Shown here in pieces: positions 6,186 to 10,941 of a DNA stretch of 10,941 nt. Each line of letters begins with the position of its first letter. Position 1 is the first letter of the stretch. Below the pieces are notes generated by a model that saw nothing but the letters and a program-made list of their open reading frames with translations, did not search any database and had not been told where the DNA came from. A program made the translations under genes and the position numbers. Source of the DNA: an uncultured Chitinophagaceae bacterium (GTDB lineage: Bacteria; Bacteroidota; Bacteroidia; Chitinophagales; Chitinophagaceae); the NCBI GenBank assembly GCA_934502905.1, contig CAKSVK010000122.1, positions 1 to 10,941 on the forward strand, given 5' to 3'.

Positions 6186-9100
6186 TTAACCTCCGATTTT
6201 ACTATCCGTTTTTTCAGCAGCGATCACATCATTCAGTTTTGCCTGCGCTTCGTTTTTCAGTTCCGTGATCTTGCTGTTTTCCACCACGCTTTGTAAAGTG
6301 GCTTTTGCATTAAAATAGTCACGATCCTTCAGGTATATATCTCCCAGCAGTATATAGGCTTTGGTGATCCAGTAATCATAGGACCCCGATTTATTGATCG
6401 TTTCGAATGCCGCTTTATCCGCGTTCTTGAGGTCGTTGAGCAGGAAATAGCTGTATGCGATCTCGTACCTGGCTTCAGCTGCAAAGGATGCTTTGTTGAT
6501 AGCAATAACGTTCCGGTAGCTTTGAATGGCTTCAGGATATTTCCCGTCCGTCTGGGCGGCCCGTGCCGTTACCATATTGGCCAGCACCTTATCGTCTACG
6601 CTGGTGTTTTTTTCCTTCAGCAGATCCTGGGCATTCGGTACAGCCTCGGCCCATTTCTTCTGCTGGTATTGGCTTCTTAATAATCCTCTCATGCCTTCCA
6701 GCCTGAAGTCGGCGCCGGTAGCCAGCTCTTTCAATGCCGTAAAATAGGTTTCGGCTTTTGCGTAGTCTTCCAGTTGAAAGTAATAGATTTGGCCTGCCTG
6801 CGAAGCTGCCCGCTCTGCATATTTACTGGCGCCTCTTTCGGCCACTTCTGCATATCCTGCTGCTGCATTCTTCCAGTCTTTGCGCATATTGTATATCTCG
6901 CTTCTCAAAAAGAAGGCATCCAGGGCATACTGCCCGTCGGCAAATTTGCCGAGATAATTATTGAAGCCGGTCAATGCGGCGTTGTAGTCTTTATCTATAT
7001 ACTTGGCTTCGGCAGCCCTGTAGGTGAGGTTGTCTTCTTCGTTAACGGTTACGGATCTTCCGATGCTCTTCATGAAATCGACATATTCTCCGGTCCTGCC
7101 TTCTGCAGAATAGATAGCTTTCACGTTGTCGATAGCCTCATTTGCCTCCATGGCATTGGGGTGCTGGTTCACCAGTTTTTTGAACTGGGCCAGTGCCTCA
7201 TTGTTATTATCCAGGTTGTAATAACATAATCCGAGCTTCAGCTGCGCTTCAGGCTTCAGATTGGTAGCGCCGGGTGCATCTATTACATTGTTCAGATACG
7301 GGATCGCCTCGCGGTAACGCTCATCAGCGAGATAGGTCTTCGCAATTTCCAGGTTGGCATCACCGATCAGCGACGAATTGGGAAACTTGCGGTCAAACCC
7401 CCTGAGAATGTTAATTTTTTCATTGCTGCTGGTAATACCGCTGATCATGGCTGTTTGGTAGGTGGCATAGTCAGCCGCCGGCCATGAATAGCTGCTGATG
7501 GTTTCATACATTACTTTGGCTTTTGAAAAACTCCTGTTCATGAAATAACAATCGGCTGCCCGCGCATACGCATCCTGTTGAACAGGTGGGGAATTCAAAA
7601 CAGGTGTTTTAGCTACCTGCTCAAAGAAAGGCAGGGCCTGCGGGTAATTTTCCTTTCTGAAAAAGCAATACCCGAGGTTATACCTTGCATTGGTAATATT
7701 CATTTCCCCCACATCGCCTGACTCGGTGGAGATGAAAGCATGATAAAACCGGATCGCATCGTCGAGCCTGTTCTGCCGGTAGGCGATCTCTCCCTCCCAG
7801 AAATTTACAGCCGACAGTACCGGCGCATTATATGTATTCTTCAACGCTTTATCCAGCAACTCTTTCGCTCCGTTCAGGTCCTGATCGTTGATAAGCTCCA
7901 TTGCCCTGCCGTACAGCACTTTGGGATACAAACGCCTGGCAGCATCAGATGAAGCCTGGATATTGTCGAGTATGGAAAGCGCCTCCCGGTAGTTATTGGT
8001 ATTTGCCAGCAATGCCGCGGTTATTTCAGAAGCCTCTTTCTGGTATTCAGAGCCGGGATATTCCGACAGGAATTTCTGGAATTCCGCCAATGCTATATCC
8101 TGGAAACCTAATTCGTAAGACAGCTTGGCGTAATTGAATTTAGAAACCTCCCGCTGGGCTTTGTTGGTATTATTGGTGGCGCTGAATGAAAATGCATTCC
8201 TGGCATTTGCCTTGTCACCGAGCTTCAGGTAGGCATCCCCCAGTATATACATGGCATGCATGCTCAGGGAGTCCTCGCCGCCTGCCAACTGTTTTAAACC
8301 CTCTACAGCATCCTGCAGCCTGTTTTCATGATAATAACTATAGCTCAGCTCGTAAAGCGTTTCGCGGCTCACCTTCGGTGTTTTTTCCACGTATTCCTTC
8401 AGGTAAGGTAAGGCTTCGGTATATTCTCCTTTTTCAAAAAGCGAGTGGCCTACCAGTTCCTTCATCGGCACATCGTAGTGGCTGCTGCTTTTCTTCAGCG
8501 CGTCCTGGGCATAGGTCAGCGATTTTTCTTTATCACCCTGTACATAATACAGGTTTGCAATATAAAAAGGTACAACAGACTTATATTTTGGATCGTTCTC
8601 GATGTTTTTAAAAGCAACCTGGGCTTCTTTGTGATTACCATTGGCATATACAATCATACCATAGTAATAATTAGCTTCTGCATAATTAGGGTCACCGGGC
8701 TTCTTGGAAATGGTTTCCAGCAGCGGTTTGGCTTTATCGAACTGCTCAACGGTAAAATAAGCATAGCCCTGGTGAAACTTCATGTCCGCGATCTGCCGGT
8801 TGCTCAGGTTGGTGATGCTGGTTTGCTCGTAGTACTGCAGCGCCTGCCGCATATCATTTTTTCTGAAATAATATTCCGCCAGGTGGAAGCTCAGCCTTTC
8901 CCTTAAGGAAGGGTTATAATTGAGCCCAATGAAATTGGCCGCATCTTCTGCTGCAAACGCTTCATTTTGCTGCAGGCCACAGGCGATGGTATAAAACTTC
9001 ACATCATCGTATTCAAGCGCTGAATTTGTTTTGTCGGTGGAACGAAGTCCTCTTTCCAGCTCCCTGAAAACGGGATATGCCAGGCTGAACTGGTCGTTCT

Positions 9101-9227
9101 GAAAAAACTCTTTTGCCTGTTTATACTTTGCCTGCGGATCGGTAAATATCCTTGTTTGCTGCCCCCTTGTTTGTAAGGTCATCAGGCCGGCAGATACCGT
9201 GATAATTAAAGCAATGATTTTTTGCAT
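6186..9227 (-). CDS. Large secreted tetratricopeptide-repeat protein
   Basis: The protein has 1013 residues from the ATG at 9225-9227. I preferred it to the ATG nine codons upstream (9254) because MQKIIALIITVSAGLMTLQTRGQ is then a compact signal peptide. Nearly the whole mature protein is TPR helices. Typical units include ALQYYEQTSI, ANYYYGMIVYANGNHKEAQVAF, ARYNLGYCFFRKENYPQALPFF and AQLKLGLCYYNLDNNNEALAQF. Some units near the middle and end resemble the YbgF/BamD-type TPR used in envelope assembly. There is no enzyme domain or transmembrane segment after the signal. It should be a periplasmic or outer-membrane-attached scaffold. It is followed by the barrel gene, 30 bases away, which is the probable partner. 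A TAACTTTG element at 9329-9336 may drive both. The repeat call is sure and the biological role is unknown. Confidence 0.88.
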   Translation of the reverse strand: MQKIIALIITVSAGLMTLQTRGQQTRIFTDPQAKYKQAKEFFQNDQFSLAYPVFRELERGLRSTDKTNSALEYDDVKFYTIACGLQQNEAFAAEDAANFIGLNYNPSLRERLSFHLAEYYFRKNDMRQALQYYEQTSITNLSNRQIADMKFHQGYAYFTVEQFDKAKPLLETISKKPGDPNYAEANYYYGMIVYANGNHKEAQVAFKNIENDPKYKSVVPFYIANLYYVQGDKEKSLTYAQDALKKSSSHYDVPMKELVGHSLFEKGEYTEALPYLKEYVEKTPKVSRETLYELSYSYYHENRLQDAVEGLKQLAGGEDSLSMHAMYILGDAYLKLGDKANARNAFSFSATNNTNKAQREVSKFNYAKLSYELGFQDIALAEFQKFLSEYPGSEYQKEASEITAALLANTNNYREALSILDNIQASSDAARRLYPKVLYGRAMELINDQDLNGAKELLDKALKNTYNAPVLSAVNFWEGEIAYRQNRLDDAIRFYHAFISTESGDVGEMNITNARYNLGYCFFRKENYPQALPFFEQVAKTPVLNSPPVQQDAYARAADCYFMNRSFSKAKVMYETISSYSWPAADYATYQTAMISGITSSNEKINILRGFDRKFPNSSLIGDANLEIAKTYLADERYREAIPYLNNVIDAPGATNLKPEAQLKLGLCYYNLDNNNEALAQFKKLVNQHPNAMEANEAIDNVKAIYSAEGRTGEYVDFMKSIGRSVTVNEEDNLTYRAAEAKYIDKDYNAALTGFNNYLGKFADGQYALDAFFLRSEIYNMRKDWKNAAAGYAEVAERGASKYAERAASQAGQIYYFQLEDYAKAETYFTALKELATGADFRLEGMRGLLRSQYQQKKWAEAVPNAQDLLKEKNTSVDDKVLANMVTARAAQTDGKYPEAIQSYRNVIAINKASFAAEARYEIAYSYFLLNDLKNADKAAFETINKSGSYDYWITKAYILLGDIYLKDRDYFNAKATLQSVVENSKITELKNEAQAKLNDVIAAEKTDSKIGG

Positions 9228-9328
9228 AACATTATCTGTAGTGGGTTTATTCAACGAAGCTGTTTACAGCAACCTGCACGAAGATCAATTCTCTTTTGTT
9301 ACAAATTTCCTAAAGTAAAATCTGGCGG

Positions 9329-9355
9329 CAAAGTTACTGTTAAGCAATTTTGCAA
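9329..9355 (-). promoter_or_regulatory. Possible promoter of the TPR/barrel operon
   Basis: On the minus strand TTG (9355-9353) is followed after 16 bases by TAACTTTG (9336-9329), a full match to TAnnTTTG. The spacer is slightly short for the family. A transcript would start near 9322 and leave about 95 bases before the start codon at 9227. Confidence 0.4.
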
Positions 9356-9397
9356 TAACCATTCCAGATCACATGTGGATAAAAGGTTTGTATCGCC

Positions 9398-9405
9398 TAT
9401 TTTTG
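9398..9405 (+). promoter_or_regulatory. Possible -7 element TATTTTTG for the DoxX gene
   Basis: TATTTTTG matches TAnnTTTG and ends 54 bases before the ATG at 9460. The -33 region has only a weak TGTG/TGG (about 9374-9378) instead of TTG. With the element at 9329 on the other strand, the 232-base gap forms a divergent promoter region. Confidence 0.35.
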
Positions 9406-9459
9406 CATCCTGAAATCTCAAAACGGCATAAGAATCTGCCTTTGATACAATTATAAAAG

Positions 9460-9867
9460 ATGAAAAAGCTACTCTCTACCGACTATCCTGTTTGGGCCTT
9501 CAATACGGCAATGTTCATTCTCCGGGTGGCGCTAGGGCTTATGATGCTGCCTCACGGTTATGGCAAGCTGGTCCGCTTTGGCGATATGCAGGCGAAGTTC
9601 ACCAATTTTCTGGGTCTTGGTTCCACAGTTTCACTGGTATTGGTGCTTTTCGCAGAGCTGATATGCTCTGTTTTTATCATGCTCGGGCTATTTACCCGTT
9701 TTTCTGTCATTCCACTGATCGTGGTTATGAGTGTCGCCTTGTTCCAGTCGCACAATGGTGAAATATTCGGAGCCGGAGAAAAGGCAGGCTTATACCTGGC
9801 AGGTTTTATCACTATCCTGCTGGTTGGTCCCGGAAAGGCGAGTGTGGATGGTATGATGGGGAAATAG
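9460..9867 (+). CDS. DoxX-family membrane protein
   Basis: The protein has 135 residues and four hydrophobic segments at roughly 12-32, 53-76, 80-96 and 107-123, the size and layout of DoxX/DoxD-type inner-membrane proteins. The first helix carries the family pattern LRVALGLMMLPHGYGKL with the conserved Arg and the HG-x-x-KL turn. Family members have been linked to quinone-dependent redox or thiol stress functions, but most, including this one, lack a proven substrate. The ATG is the natural start, since the first residues MKKLLSTDYP lead straight into helix 1. It stands alone, divergent from the TPR gene and convergent with the Rnk-like gene, with only 70 bases before that gene's stop. The family call is firm. 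Confidence 0.85.
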   Translation: MKKLLSTDYPVWAFNTAMFILRVALGLMMLPHGYGKLVRFGDMQAKFTNFLGLGSTVSLVLVLFAELICSVFIMLGLFTRFSVIPLIVVMSVALFQSHNGEIFGAGEKAGLYLAGFITILLVGPGKASVDGMMGK

Positions 9868-9923
9868 GCAAACAGCAGGGGAAGCTACCCGGTTACAGCA
9901 CAGGCGCAACTGGCGTTTCCCCT

Positions 9924-9948
9924 ATAAAAAGCCCCTGTTACAGGGGCT
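9924..9948 (-). terminator. Terminator whose loop is the Rnk-like stop codon
   Basis: On the minus strand AGCCCCTG-TAA-CAGGGGCT is a perfect 8-bp stem with a 3-base loop, followed by TTTTATA. The TAA in the loop (9938-9940) is the stop codon of the Rnk-like gene, so its last codons form the upstream arm. There is no T-run in the plus direction, so it does not serve the DoxX gene. Confidence 0.75.
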
Positions 9949-10324
9949 GGTTCACAACATCTACAATTTTAAATTTTTTGACACCGGCGGGCAGCTTCCA
10001 TTCTACTTCGTCGCCTTTTTTGAAGCCGATCAGCGCGGCACCCATGGGTGCTACAATAGACACTCTTTTTTGGGAAATATCCGCATCGGAAGGCATTACA
10101 ATAGTATATGCGGATGTCTTCCCGTTTTCTACATTTTCAACCGTTACCGTTGAGTTTAGCCGCACTACATCAGCATCCAATTTACCATCTTCTACTACTT
10201 TGGCCCTGCCGAGCTCGTATGCCAGGCTCATTTCATCGCCTTTGGGCTGACTGGTGGAAATGCCTATAAATTCTTTCAGGATCTTAAAATCGGATTCACA
10301 TAAAACAACCGGATTTTTAGTCAT
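9938..10324 (-). CDS. Rnk-like / GreA-GreB C-terminal domain protein
   Basis: The protein has 128 residues from the ATG at 10322-10324 (MTKNPVVLCESDF). I rejected the longer frame from 10378 because its extra 18 residues look like leader translation. Residues 89-114 (VSIVAPMGAALIGFKKGDEV...LPAG) are the hallmark of the GreA/GreB C-terminal FKBP-like domain. The length and the short helical N-terminus (about 10-45) match Rnk, the regulator of nucleoside diphosphate kinase that binds RNA polymerase, better than full GreA of about 158 residues. Without a long coiled coil and acidic tip it probably does not stimulate transcript cleavage (inference from the family). It is a single-gene transcript with its own terminator overlapping the stop. 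A 14-bp palindrome abuts the start codon. Confidence 0.8.
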   Translation of the reverse strand: MTKNPVVLCESDFKILKEFIGISTSQPKGDEMSLAYELGRAKVVEDGKLDADVVRLNSTVTVENVENGKTSAYTIVMPSDADISQKRVSIVAPMGAALIGFKKGDEVEWKLPAGVKKFKIVDVVNQPL

Positions 10325-10338
10325 AATATTCGAATATT
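10325..10338. promoter_or_regulatory. 14-bp perfect palindrome abutting the Rnk-like start
   Basis: AATATTCGAATATT reads the same on both strands and lies directly before the minus-strand ATG. It could be an operator or a translation-affecting hairpin. It is AT-rich and short, so chance is possible. Confidence 0.3.
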
Positions 10339-10712
10339 TTAAAAATGAACAATGACCCCTTATACCGTTGGCATGCAACAGCTAACAGGTCTTTTTTATA
10401 TTTTGTAAACGTGGAATTCCGGGTAGCCCCGGCATCCTGTTATATAAGGGAAGAAGCCGGGGCAGAAATGGGGAAGGCTGCAAACGCCGTATTTGCCGGT
10501 GGCAATACAGCGGAAACCTTTCCGCCCGGTAAAACGAACAAATCGCAGGAGCAATATTTTTTCTGCAACAAGATCATCCTGCAAAGTTAGCTATTTATCC
10601 GCAATTCTCCATTTTAGTACCTGCCGGCAATTATTATCACTCTCCAAAGCAGATCCCGCCTGGAAAATATTTTGAATCTTGCTCACACAAGTCCATGACT
10701 GTCAATTTAAGC
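10339..10712. other. Stretch without a supported gene; hairpins and possible leader of the Rnk-like gene
   Basis: Open frames on both strands lack recognisable motifs or good starts. A TAACTTTG at 10582-10589 on the minus strand, identical to the one before the TPR gene, may start a leader of about 250 bases running to the Rnk-like gene; no good -33 TTG is seen. Within it are GCCCCGGC (10426-10433) paired with GCCGGGGC (10456-10463), the tight hairpin GCGGAAA-CC-TTTCCGC (10510-10525) and TTGCC-GGT-GGCAA (about 10493-10505). Confidence 0.35.
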
Positions 10713-10941
10713 AGGGAAGCTTTCCCACAGATGAGCGCAGATCCTATACGCAGATATCGCAGAGAACTGATCTAAAAAGAGTTGTCTATGCGGTTTGAGC
10801 GCTTCATGACGACTTTGCGAGGAAGTGCAGATGCTTCCTTCGTCAGCATGACAAAATAGTGGGGGGCGGTCACGCAAAGTGCGCAAAACACGCCGCAAAG
10901 ATTCGCAAAGAAGAAGTGTTCTAAAAGGTTATCTGCGGTCT
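10713..10941. repeat. Mosaic of intergenic repeat motifs, cut by the right edge
   Basis: CACAGAT (10726) is followed by CGCAGAT (10736), CGCAGAT (10749) and CGCAGAG (10758). A REP-like imperfect palindrome (10804-10851) follows, with GGAAG/CTTCC as its inner stem and TCATG/CATGA as its outer arms. Then come CGCAAAG (10873), CGCAAAA (10882), CGCAAAG (10894) and CGCAAAG (10904), and an inverted ATCTGCG (10931). Such motifs recur in intergenic DNA of many bacteria. No gene is visible here, and the element may continue past the window. Confidence 0.55.

Noticed and set aside
6774..7229. Plus-strand frame of 151 codons inside the TPR gene
   Set aside because: It is antisense to a clear TPR-coding gene; its hydrophobic composition is what TPR codons give in reverse.
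10345..10590. Plus-strand frame of 81 codons and minus-strand frame 10396-10584
   Set aside because: They overlap each other, have poor starts and match no family I recognise; hairpins and promoter-like elements suggest non-coding DNA.
10713..10941. CRISPR array
   Set aside because: The repeated units are only 6-7 bases with irregular 9-13-base spacing, with no constant-length repeats and spacers.

Overview
The window looks like Bacteroidota chromosome, most likely Chitinophagaceae (inference). The grounds are TAnnTTTG-type -7 promoter elements, start codons without Shine-Dalgarno sequences, a double-glycine peptide leader of the Bacteroidota 'LSREQLKNVxGG' type, and a large secreted TPR protein paired with a plug-less TonB-receptor-like barrel protein. 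Nothing in the sequence names the species.

The left, more AT-rich part (1-4514) has an accessory character. It holds the 3' end of a DXD/Gb3-type glycosyltransferase gene (1-438) and a decayed minus-strand fragment of an outer-membrane barrel gene (about 450-770). These are followed by a small Cys-rich double-glycine leader peptide gene (949-1143) with its own terminator, and an 825-residue secreted macroglobulin-like (MG2) protein (1431-3908). A 606-base non-coding stretch with hairpins and a possible MG2-gene remnant closes this part. The decayed barrel fragment is clearly related to the 3' end of the intact barrel gene at 4515-6155, so the peptide/MG2 pair sits between two related gene ends in the same orientation.

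The centre (4515-9227) is a two-gene minus-strand unit: a 1013-aa TPR repeat protein followed 30 bases later by a 546-aa outer-membrane beta-barrel protein. The two probably act together at the cell envelope; their substrate is unknown.

The right part (9460-10324) carries a plus-strand DoxX-family membrane protein and a convergent minus-strand Rnk/GreA-C-terminal-like regulator, whose stop codon is the loop of its own terminator. From 10325 to the right edge I see no convincing gene. That stretch has GC hairpins in the possible leader of the Rnk-like gene, then a mosaic of intergenic repeat motifs (GCAGAT and CGCAAAG iterations plus a REP-like palindrome).

The best candidate for an undescribed system is the Cys-rich leader peptide with the MG2 protein. 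No modification enzyme or peptidase-transporter is visible in the window, so this is a hypothesis.
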